DNA from: Ascidia mentula
Taxonomy: Eukaryota > Chordata > Ascidiacea > Phlebobranchia > Ascidiidae
Reading direction: 5' to 3'
Length of the DNA: 64,000 nt
Assembly: GCA_947561715.1 (NCBI GenBank)
Contig: OX387200.1
Span: 21,268,501 to 21,332,500, forward strand
The position numbers were made by a program, and so were the translations under genes. This document shows, in pieces, positions 1 to 8,509 of the stretch; position 1 is the stretch's first letter; the number at the start of each line of letters is the position of its first letter. Below the pieces are notes generated by a model. The model was not told the origin of the DNA. It ran no database searches and worked only from the letters and a program-made list of their open reading frames with translations.

Positions 1-29
1 GTCAGGCACTTGTAATTTGCAACACTCAC

Positions 30-82
30 CTGTAACCTTTGCTCAGTGTTCCAAACAGAAGAAGATAAAAAATTACTTTCAT
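30..82 (-). CDS. Signal-peptide exon of an aspartic-protease paralogue (rest lies left of the window)
   Basis: Only the first coding exon is inside the window. It reads MKVIFYLLLFGTLSKGY, then a two-base overhang and a GTGAGT donor. It matches the first exon of the complete aspartic-protease gene at 1849-4292 (MKVIVFLLLLETLSCGH) in length (53 bases), phase and sequence, so it is very likely the start of the next tandem copy. The stretch is a hydrophobic secretory leader. An alternative ATG lies one codon upstream (85). Whether this copy keeps the catalytic residues cannot be seen. Confidence 0.6.
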
Positions 83-639
83 CATCTTGATAATGACACA
101 GCAATGACTGGAAACATATGATATCAAAGAACTGATGTTGTTTGTTGTACAACGATATAAGCTGTTGACGCCTGCAAAGAAAACCAGGAACTACTGAAGG
201 CAGCAAAAGAACTCCACGCCCCTTCCTGCAGTTTGTATAGATCCGAAACTTAAATCGATAACCATTCAGTTTCATACAAGAAAGGAACATCAAAAGTTGT
301 TGTCTGGTCGATGAATTCATCTACCCATGGGTTTGCATTCATCTTTGTGTTTTGTCCCATAAATACAAAATAACACAATTCATCCTTTCGTCTTCGTTGC
401 TGGAATGCAAAGACAGAAATTGTGGCAGGAATAGTTTGGACGAATATTCGTGTTGTTCAGATTTTGGTTGTCGTGAGACCAAAATAAATATAATATGATA
501 AAAAATGACTTTAACATAGAAAATAAATGTTCCATGATGGCAAACACCTCTCATTGAATATGATTTGCTTAAAACCAAGTTATTACGACTGTCAAAGATA
601 AACAACACATATTTCACGCTGTGATAACTGTTCGTGTTT

Positions 640-780
640 TCAAACCTTTTACCGACACGTAACTTAAAACAATCAGGAACTTCTTGAACCGGATATCTGA
701 CGTTGAATGCTCGGATGGAATTTCAACAGTTGCTGAGTAAGCACCCCGTAAGCCCATTGTCCCTGTATCGACTTGCACTC
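640..780 (-). repeat. Duplicated segment shared with the upstream region of the aspartic-protease gene
   Basis: This stretch resembles about 4380-4540, which lies just 5' of the complete aspartic-protease gene. Shared blocks include CAGTTGCTGAG / AGAAGTTGCTGAGC and the motifs around GATATCTGACGTTGAATGC versus GATCTTCGGCATTAAATGC. Here it lies about 560 bases upstream of the left-edge paralogue's start. It therefore looks like the promoter-side part of the same tandem duplication. Confidence 0.45.
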
Positions 781-904
781 GCGTGTTTGTCACAGTATTT
801 GCATGGATGTTTTGTTTCTGGCGTTACTAAGGGACTATTGAATGTTGAGAATCAAAAATAATTTGAAATAATCTCGATTTCATGTTTGATTTTGTTCGAT
901 TAGA

Positions 905-970
905 TGCAGTTCAAGAAAGGTCACTTTGGAAAACGTAAACTTACCACCAGTTTAAAAAAATCATCGCCAT
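905..970 (-). pseudogene. Ghost exon of an aspartic-protease copy
   Basis: About 60 bases match 6043-6105 almost base for base, including the block GGTCACTTTGGAAAACGTAA and the splice donor. On the minus strand it reads NGDDFFKLV before a GTAAGT donor; the other copy reads FCGDDFVKLV. No neighbouring exons of that copy are recognisable here, so it is taken as a relic of an unequal duplication in the protease cluster. It lies between the complete gene and the left-edge paralogue. Confidence 0.5.
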
Positions 971-1029
971 TTCCTAGAAGCGCTCCACATCCATAGAACA
1001 ATCGCTCTGTTAATGACAGGGAAAAGTGC

Positions 1030-1125
1030 GGTGTTGGTTGTGTGCTGTATCATTTCCCTGAGAAAGCCTTGTTGGATAACAGGCGAAACGTCGGTTAATA
1101 AAGTCACGTTTTTGTTGTACCAGAA
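1030..1125 (+). repeat. Retroelement-tail-like segment with a GAAACGTC motif
   Basis: The segment has CCTGAGAAAGCC, a short stem, and GGCGAAACGTCGG, followed by an AT-rich tail. A similar arrangement (CCTGATGAAG, stem, GACGAAACGTCG) is at 60006-60045. Such CTGA-stem-GAAACGTC blocks are common in dispersed invertebrate retroelements and resemble a minimal hammerhead core. The family cannot be fixed from this fragment. Confidence 0.35.
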
Positions 1126-1848
1126 GAACAGACTATTAAATGACAATATGGTTGGAAGCAACAGAAACATTATATTTCAAGTATCTTTTCCGAGCCAATC
1201 ACTCCTTGTGGTTGTTTTGCACATCCGTGTATCATTGACTACTTAATTTAAAGGCATTCCCATGTTGTGGACATAACATCTAATTTCGATTCAGCAAGAA
1301 ACATTTTATGGGGAAAATGTTATTTATGGGGAAAGCAGCAAAGTAATCGGCTTGTTTTTCTCGGTGGTACCGACGGATCTGTCTTTACCGGTCAGATATC
1401 CAAAATGACTTTGAAAACACTCGGGTTATTTCAGCGTTTCCCTGCCCATGTCTTTACAGCTTTAACTTCAGTATTTGCTCCAATATAATGTGTTTCAATT
1501 TGTTTTCGTGGGGGCAAATAAATGAATGAATGAATATTACTCACAAAGCGTAACAAACGATAGCGTCAGTGCCATCAATTTCTGTGATCATACTTGATGA
1601 AACATTGCCTTGGTTGTCTGCCACTCTTTGTGAGGAATTTTTCAAACATTTCTTCACCTAATATCTCAACTAAACTATCAGCACACTTGTGACGTCACCG
1701 TTTAATCTACGTCTATTTCAACCAAATAATCTGAGTCGAAGAAACTTCAATGAAAACATTCACACAAAACATCGGTATTTACATTGAAATAAGATACAGT
1801 CTCCAGTACAAGGAATACAGGACTTTCTCATTGACATCATTCAAACGT

Positions 1849-4292
1849 CTATCGTTCATTTGGGATCAATTGAGCAAATCCCACACGATCATTAGCGTAG
1901 TCGAAAGTGGTGTAGTAATTTCCAAGGAAAACTTGGCCGATGACCCAGGTTAACATATTTTCTACCTCACCGAAACCAATTTGACATGCTGTCGGCTCCT
2001 GTAACATATCGCCTCACCATAAAAACGTTGTATTCAATACTAAATGTATCTTCTGGCAATAATATTTGTATATAACTTATCAGCATCCTTTAACATTATT
2101 ATTGCCGAAGAGCCTATCCGTATTAAATATATTCTTTGTAGCATTATCAGTAATTAACTTGAGCATTATAAATTACCTTTACGAAGTATACATCATGGTA
2201 TAGCAACATACGTGTCTTATTTTAATGTATTTGACAATGTAGGCACAATTACAAAAGTTTTGAAAAAAAATGTAAAGGCTTAAAGCTGCTACAAGTATAG
2301 GCTATGAATGCAGGTTACCTGACAACAACTCCATTCTAAATACAGGCAAGTGGCGGCAACCGAAACTTAAGGTAGTGCGCGTTATTATGATTATCTACTT
2401 AGCCACTCCAGTTGTTTTAACACGGAAGTAATACCACTTACCTTTAATATGTACTGCTCAGGTGTGAGTATGTAGACGATGCCTGACAGCGTGATGGTTA
2501 CATTCGGCAGTGTGGGAATCGTTGAGCAGGGAATCTCACTATGTTCATCAGCACCAAGAATATTTCGAATTATTTCGAGTTCATCCGGAAATACGTAAAT
2601 ATATGGAGTCCCCACATCGATTTTGGCGTTGCAGCCACCGACACAAAATTGTGCGTCATTGCCTTCGCCAATCCTCATACCGTCCACTGCAATTTCCCAT
2701 GCCCCCTGCATTATAGTGATATGGATCACAATCATACTTGTGAGTTATAATTGACAAACATACACTTTGGACAGTATGATAGTTGAACTCTCCAGTGAAT
2801 CTTGTGGGATCCACACCTCCCAAGTACAACTCCCCGCCATCACGTTTAAACGGATCCCTAAAAGCGAACGTCACTCAAAATGTTACAATAACTACATATT
2901 TTATATATGCAACTTGACCTGTTTAAATACAACGAAAATTGATTCCATGGCACTGCTCCCTGTGCATACATTTGGCCAAACACATTTAGCCCATTTTTAC
3001 TGATCGCCGAAGTTTCAGGATATCCAATTCCTAGCAAACCATCAAATTGAGCTTCAGAGTACATGTCACCATAAATCCTGATTGCTTCAACAAATGTTTG
3101 GTTAAAACTCTTCACGCCACCGATCTAAAATGCATGAGGATATTTCATAAGTTCATTTGTCAAGGTGCAATGGGTTATATTTGTTTGAGTTTACGCAGAT
3201 CCATAGATTTAAGCACATAAGTTTAACGTTTCAAGAAGGAAAGAAATATTCAAATTTTTGACGTCAAATGTTTCAAATATCGGAATCGACAAGGAAATTT
3301 TGCGATAACAAAAGGCCGGGAAATAATCCTGCAGCTGCAGCAACGTTTCCCAACTGGTGGTGCGCGAAGGCATTCAAGGTGGTACGCGAGCACCATCCCG
3401 TTAATTGCAGAATAAATTTCGTATTGGAAAAACCGTTAGTGATCCCAAAATGTTTGTTACTTCATCTCCTAGGGTCCTTTGTAACACTCAACTAGGTGGT
3501 ACGCGAAGAATTTGTTTTACCTCCAAGTGGTACACAACCACAAAAAGGTTGGGAATCACTAAGCTATAGAATTATTGTCATAATATTATTGAGTTATGTC
3601 TTTCGGATAAAAAACTAATTTAACTTTGCTTCAATCGCGTACAAATAATCGATTCATCATCTCACCATTAGCACGTCCTGACCAACTAAACCACTAACTG
3701 CGTCCTCATGATATTTCAATCCATCTGTAGTATAGGTTAGAGATGCCGTGCTGTTGTATTTGCGATGTCTTGCTGCAGAAGGCATTAAGTGTAGGCATTA
3801 AAAAATGTTTAGTGTTTGTATAGCAAACGATAATCGGAATCAATACAACAGATGATCTTACCACAAAAAACATCGGATCTTCTGCACTTAATTGATAGCA
3901 ACCAAAAAAATGAAGACCACGTGGTAATTTTCACAGTGAACAACTGAGGGGGCGTCCCGATTTCGATCTCTCCAACATATAGGGTCTGAAAAAACACTTG
4001 AAAGTTTAATCTATTCGTACAATGACCATATACATACATTGCCATAGTTGCTGAGCTGTTCGCGACCAATTCCAACACCAGTAGAAGAGAACTTCACATA
4101 TTTACTGTGCTGTGTGTATTTGATGTTCTCTGTTCCCCGTTCCTTCACGTCTCTGTGGCTGTTTCTGTACTTCTGAAGTTTTACACTAAACACACAAAGC
4201 AAACTTTGGATAGGAAAAGCCTTAATTCGCATCGCTTACATGTGACCGCAGCTCAATGTTTCCAACAGCAGAAGAAACACAATAACTTTCAT
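1849..4292 (-). CDS. Pepsin-family (A1) aspartic protease homologue, catalytically altered
   Basis: Eight exons (4240-4292, 4038-4185, 3862-3985, 3666-3772, 2919-3124, 2764-2857, 2442-2705, 1849-1998) join in phase into 381 residues, the usual length of a pepsin/cathepsin D zymogen. In order: a signal peptide (1-16), a propeptide of the KLQKYRNS type, the core start YVGEIEIGTPPQLFTV, the FDGLLGIGYP block, GGELYLGGVDP, the second-site region, and the C-terminal block WVIGQVFLGNYYTTFDYAN followed by DRVGFAQL. The first active-site motif DTGSS is replaced by TTWSS, so the catalytic Asp is Thr at residue 88. The flap region is also unlike the usual YGSG form. The second site reads IDVGT, keeping Asp274. 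The frame is open throughout, so this looks like an expressed pseudoenzyme or non-catalytic binding protein rather than a decayed gene; function is unknown. Confidence 0.85.
3337..3562. mobile_element. Degenerate hAT-like non-autonomous element
   Basis: The segment starts near CAACGTTTCCCAACTGG and ends near GGTTGGGAATCACTAAG, an imperfect inverted pair. It has repeated 'tggtacgcga' boxes inside. The terminal words are those of the hAT family copies at 16736 and 26077. It sits in an intron of the aspartic-protease gene. No clear 8-bp target duplication is visible. Confidence 0.4.
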
Positions 4293-4379
4293 CTTGGTGT
4301 CAACATACAACAAAGCAGTGAGTTATTTAATAAATTATAACAAACTAATGCTGTGACACAACATTTTAGTTTTAGCCAA

Positions 4380-4540
4380 GCTATTGTGACCAGGAGAGAC
4401 GATCCGCGAAACTCTGAGTGTTTCCGAGGTTTGTGTGATGGACACGGAACAATCAACAACTTCATAAACAAGATCTTCGGCATTAAATGCACGGAAGTCG
4501 TTTCAGAAGTTGCTGAGCTAGGAAAAAGTTAAATCCATTG
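4380..4540 (-). repeat. Upstream region of the aspartic-protease gene, duplicated at 640-780
   Basis: This lies immediately 5' of the first exon of the complete aspartic-protease gene and shares several blocks with 640-780. It probably holds promoter sequence, because it is the part conserved outside the exons. No TATA box or other defined motif can be assigned with confidence. Confidence 0.4.
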
Positions 4541-4544
4541 TCTA

Positions 4545-5355
4545 GGTTTCTGTTTGCTTTCTTTGATATTGTTGATAGAAACCAGGGAGCTTTCAAATAT
4601 CTATTCTGATGATAATCCTTAAACCGCACGTGAAAATTTGATTTTCATAAACAAGGTTCGGTTACAATACCGGTAATTCGCGCCTGTCACATATTTTCTT
4701 ATCTATAGCTACATTCGATAATTGCAATTCACAAGACACAAAGGAATGTCAAATTAAAGTCATGTGTATTTTGCCCACAAATAACAACCACACAGATGAA
4801 CCATACACAAAAAACAAAATCACAAGGCCACGGATAAAACCACCAAGGTTATTAAGTCGGGCTCCCATATGTAAATGCTTGTAAATTGTAATGTTGAACC
4901 TTCTAATAGAGATACTAAGCCTTAACAGATGCATTTACTTCACCACACGATTCATACAATCTCTCGAAATAACACGTTTGGATAGGTCTATGGCTATTTT
5001 ATTTCTGCCAATCAGTTGCTGCCACTGCTAAGTGTGTAAAAATGAAACAACATGATCGGTTTGTGTTCCTTTTTTAACTATTAAACCCCACCCGGTAATT
5101 TGACATTAGTTGTGAAATTCGAATTTTGAAATTATTTTTCCTGAAAAGCTTCTGAGGAATCTGAAGCCGCCGACTAATATATGTTTATTTCCTGGAACAC
5201 ACTACAGAGCACTTACATACAGTGTTAGACAAAACAGTGCAAAAAGCATGTGACGAAATTACTCACAAACTGTTTTGAAATAGTTTAGGATTTCGCTTTG
5301 TAGTGCGCTGAAAGAATGAACGATTTCTAGAAACAACACAAGATTCGTCATTATT
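4545..5355. other. Intergenic stretch between protease copies, nothing recognised
   Basis: AT-rich sequence between the upstream region of the complete aspartic-protease gene and the last exon of the partial copy. Short open frames on both strands show no family resemblance and no splice-phase partners. Confidence 0.4.
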
Positions 5356-5359
5356 TTCA

Positions 5360-6113
5360 TCAGTTTCTTAGAAACATCCGATGATCGGGGTGTTTACTGG
5401 TCCGTGGCTTGAGTGATGCGAACCCCACTCTGTCGTTGGCAAAATCGAACGTGGTGTAGTAATTGGAGATGAAGTTTGCCCCAAGTACCCAAAATGGACC
5501 TCCAATATCTTCGGAGACATCACCACCAATGAATGCAGAGTAGCACACATTTTCATACTATGGCAAAGGACATGTATTTGTTAACTTATCACTAACATAT
5601 ACTTAACAATTAGTTTCACTGGCATAAGCTAGATCAAATACTTCCGACAAGTCGGAAAAAGGTCTGGCAGATCAAGCTCCTGTTTAGGATTGAACTCACG
5701 ACCCTGGGCTGACCTGGCCCAACGCCCTACCGACCGAGCTACGCGAGCTCATCGCTTTTACTGGGTATACTGTGGCCATGATACACTGGTGCTATGCACA
5801 TGCGCACAACTTGTCAGGCGACCTTCACGTTTATGTAGGGGATCTCTACCATCTTAATCAAATATATTTCTACAAAAATAACAATTAACAATAAACTATT
5901 AACGCTCCGTTACTCGACGAACCTGATCAAAGTATTGCTCCGGTGTAAGTTTGTATTTAATACCAGATAGAGTGATGGTGACATTCGGCATTTTCGAGAT
6001 ATTTGTACAAGATGTAAAGCACTGCAATTAAACAGAATACTCCAGTTCAAGAAAGGTCACTTTGGAAAACGTAAACTTACCACCAGTTTGACAAAATCAT
6101 CGCCACAGAAGAC
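5360..6113 (-). CDS. 3' part of a second aspartic-protease copy
   Basis: Three exons are readable on the minus strand: an exon ending at 6081 (VFCGDDFVKLV, upstream limit unclear), 5923-6021 (CFTSCTNISKMPNVTITLSG and on to TPEQYFDQ) and 5360-5557. The last contains the C-terminal A1-protease block GPFWVLGANFISNYYTTFDF followed by DRVGFAS, which is closer to ordinary pepsins than the complete neighbour. No signal peptide, propeptide, first active-site exon or second DTG exon is found between 6113 and the next gene at 6515. It is therefore either a truncated tandem copy or an extra 3' end. A tRNA-derived SINE (about 5640-5820) sits in its last intron. Confidence 0.6.
5640..5820 (-). repeat. tRNA-derived SINE
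   Basis: On the minus strand the sequence has tRNA-like internal promoter boxes: GCGTAGCTCGGTCGGTAGG (box A region) and, about 40 bases on, GTCGTGAGTTCAATCC (box B region). The block AGCCCAGGGTCGTGAGTTCAA is shared with the element at about 22060-22225. It is intronic, with no intact tRNA fold continuing into a CCA-type end, so a SINE is favoured over a functional tRNA gene. Confidence 0.65.
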
Positions 6114-6514
6114 GAAACAACTTTTTGTTGTACACAATTTCAAAAAAGTATGGACACTTATCGAAAACACAAGGTTCTGTTTATTTTATTTCAATCAAAC
6201 ATTGCAGCCACTGCGCTGGTATTTGTGTAAAGGTAAAAAAATATAAACCAAACGTTTTCTTTATGGCTTGTTTAACTTATTTGATGAGTTGGTAAGTGAA
6301 CTACACGTTTCCATTTACATCCACACAAACAAAACACATAATATCAAATAACGTAATGTCCCAACTTAACAATTCCAACTTTTGTGTAGTTTAATATTCA
6401 CTTGTGACCTCATTCATTACAGAATATGACGTAACAGGTGGTAGAACGCTTGATTTTGTACAATAAATATATACAAGACAATATCCTTTGAACCGCGGTT
6501 GGTTTTGGTGGCGG

Positions 6515-8219
6515 CTACACAGATATAACCGCTGGAGTCGTGCGCCGTAACTTTAGCGCTCTTATGTGGCTGTGCTCCCCTCTTGTTCTTGGCCGCTTGT
6601 AGGCGCACAGGAGTGTCGGCTTGTCGATGCGGACGAGGTCAACCCGACAACGTTGTTTGTCGATTTTAGGTTTGCATTTTTGGTGCCAGTCAACTGGTAA
6701 CTGCAGTCTGAAATAAGCAACAGAGTTTCTTGATATGAATTCAATGAAAAAACAAGTATTTATTTACGTAAAAATATTTTACGCCACTTCCATCACTTAC
6801 ACGTCACAGCATATAACTGCGTCATCGTAGCACGTGCACTTGTGACATTCATCGGTGAGCCATGTGTTGAAGAAGGTATATCTTCTACCCTTGTACTTGC
6901 ACTCAACTGTAAATAATTGAAAGGCAAAAAAGGTAATAAAAACATTACATTTTAAAACAAATTTTAACAGCGGTGTTCCACTATTTTTTTCGTGTGAGCG
7001 ATGAATTGGCGTCGTTTTGTGTAAAAATAGAGATTGGACTCAGCGGTGAATGTGAAATTATCTTCCCTGTTTTTATATCCAAGTCAACGCCCAAAACACA
7101 GTGCGGTAGCTGAAACGTCAAGCGAACTTTGACCACACCCAGTAAACTGTTTTTATCGAAATAAACTACAAGCCAGTAACCTTTAAACGCGACCCAGAAA
7201 TAATCTATCCGCGTTATTAGAAGACCGCAAGGTTTATTTAAAATCCGCTCAATCCTCAGGTCGTTCGAGGCAGGCCCGCGGTCACCACATCACAAGATGC
7301 TGATTGAACCAAACCCTTGCCAAAAATAGTTCCCACTCTTACTACGAGTGGCGACGCCTCCACTACGCTTCGGAAACTGAACCTGGGTGACACCTGCCAA
7401 GGGGTGAAAGGCGTATTGCGTGGCAGGTATGTCTGGCATGTGACAGGTGCCACTCGACAGTGCTTCCTGCCACACCCCCGCTTCGCGTGACCCCTTAACA
7501 TGTCTGGGGTATATCTGATCGCAATATTTTATCACAGATTCCCAATAGAAATAAACCGAACGTCTAGATTATAATTTTAATAAAAACGGAGCCCATCTCG
7601 CGGTTAAACAATTATGACGCAATAAGTGAAACAGAACGGTCATAAGTTCAAGAGGTTGAGTCAAAATCAATGCGTGCTCGAGATCTTGTTCGCTCTCTGG
7701 AACGGGAAAGTAGAAAGTTGCAACATATTATCTTGACTATTTGAAACCTGCGAACGGGGCTCAGAGTTAAAAAGCAAAACCTAATTGCTGGCGAAGCAGC
7801 CAATCGCAAAGAGACAAATTTAAATCTTAATTTAGCCTTCGTACTCCGAATCAGTTTTCCAAAATATTTTATGACCACGGCGGTAATTATTTGTGTCTCT
7901 TGCGTCATCTCCAAGGCGAAGTGCAACTAATAATGTAATAAACACTCTTTTTTTCAACCGTTAACAACAGGATGAAAATTACAAATGATCAAGACAGAAT
8001 AAATACACGAACTCTATTGTTAGTAAATCATAGTTTGTCATTTATTGTCTCACTGTCTGTATAGAGTCGACATTCTTTGAAGGTTTTCGCCGACATGCCT
8101 CGGACGCCGTCATTCAACTCAATGCCATCACTGCCTCCTCCGCTCTGCGCTTCAGTGACTTCCGGCGAGAGAACGAATGCAGTCAAAAGGGTGGCGACCA
8201 ACCAACATATTGTCACCAT
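6515..8219 (-). CDS. Beta-microseminoprotein-like secreted protein
   Basis: Three exons (8054-8219, 6801-6906, 6515-6707) join in phase into 154 residues. A signal peptide (MVTICWLVATLLTAFVL, ending around EAQS) is followed by one cysteine in exon 1, six in exon 2 and three in exon 3. This makes ten in the mature chain, the number in vertebrate beta-microseminoprotein (MSMB/PSP94). Exon 2 carries the family signature: CKYKGRRY, then W, then DECHKCTCYDDAVICC. Human MSMB has a matching NCETCTCYETEISCC block. Exon 3 has PVDWHQKC and a KQRCRVDL segment like the MSMB C-terminal half, then a basic tail. An in-frame ATG at 8285 would place 22 residues before the leader; 8219 is preferred because it starts the hydrophobic stretch. 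MSMB proteins are small extracellular binding proteins; the role here is unknown. Confidence 0.8.
7200..7510. other. GC-richer block inside the microseminoprotein-like intron
   Basis: About 300 bases are richer in G+C than their surroundings and open in two minus-strand frames of 81 codons each. No family is recognised, and the splice phases of the host gene work without it. It may be an old repeat or a regulatory block. Confidence 0.3.
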
Positions 8220-8350
8220 GTTATCGCTTTTTACCTGAACTTTTTTCTTAAATATAATATCTGTCGAACCTAATAGAAGAAACATTTAGGCATTAAATTA
8301 ATTTTTGTTTAATATTAGTCACCCGCTGTACAATTTTCTGCAGCTCACTG

Positions 8351-8410
8351 ATTATTATTGGCTCTTTACTTGTACATTTATTTATTTATAAGCAAGTGAA
8401 GCCAATAATA
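8351..8410. repeat. Imperfect hairpin
   Basis: ATTATTATTGGCTCTTTACT at 8351-8370 is mirrored by an imperfect reverse complement, CAAGTGAAGCCAATAAT, at 8393-8408. About 20 AT-rich bases form the loop. It directly abuts the inverted hammerhead relic at 8419-8505 and may be one end of the same inserted element. Confidence 0.5.
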
Positions 8411-8418
8411 TGATTCCT

Positions 8419-8505
8419 GTGAGCTACATACAGATGGCCATAAGATCTCATCAGTGTAGCTGCATTTCATAGGTCGAAACAGTGGCCATCTGTATGCAGC
8501 TCACA
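8419..8505. ncRNA. Head-to-head hammerhead-ribozyme relic
   Basis: TGTGAGCTACATACAGATGG and, at the other end, CCATCTGTATGCAGCTCACA form near-perfect inverted ends. On the plus strand the right half has GGTCGAAACAGTGGCCATCT, which is the 3' half of the hammerhead at 11656-11708. On the minus strand the left half has the CTGATGAGATC core with matching stem I ends. Neither strand holds a complete catalytic core. It is a rearranged, probably inactive member of the family. Confidence 0.6.
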
Positions 8506-8509
8506 AAAA

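Noticed and set aside
5690-5755. tRNA gene
   Set aside because: Box A and box B are recognisable but the stems do not close into a cloverleaf, and the shared body at 22060 marks a SINE.
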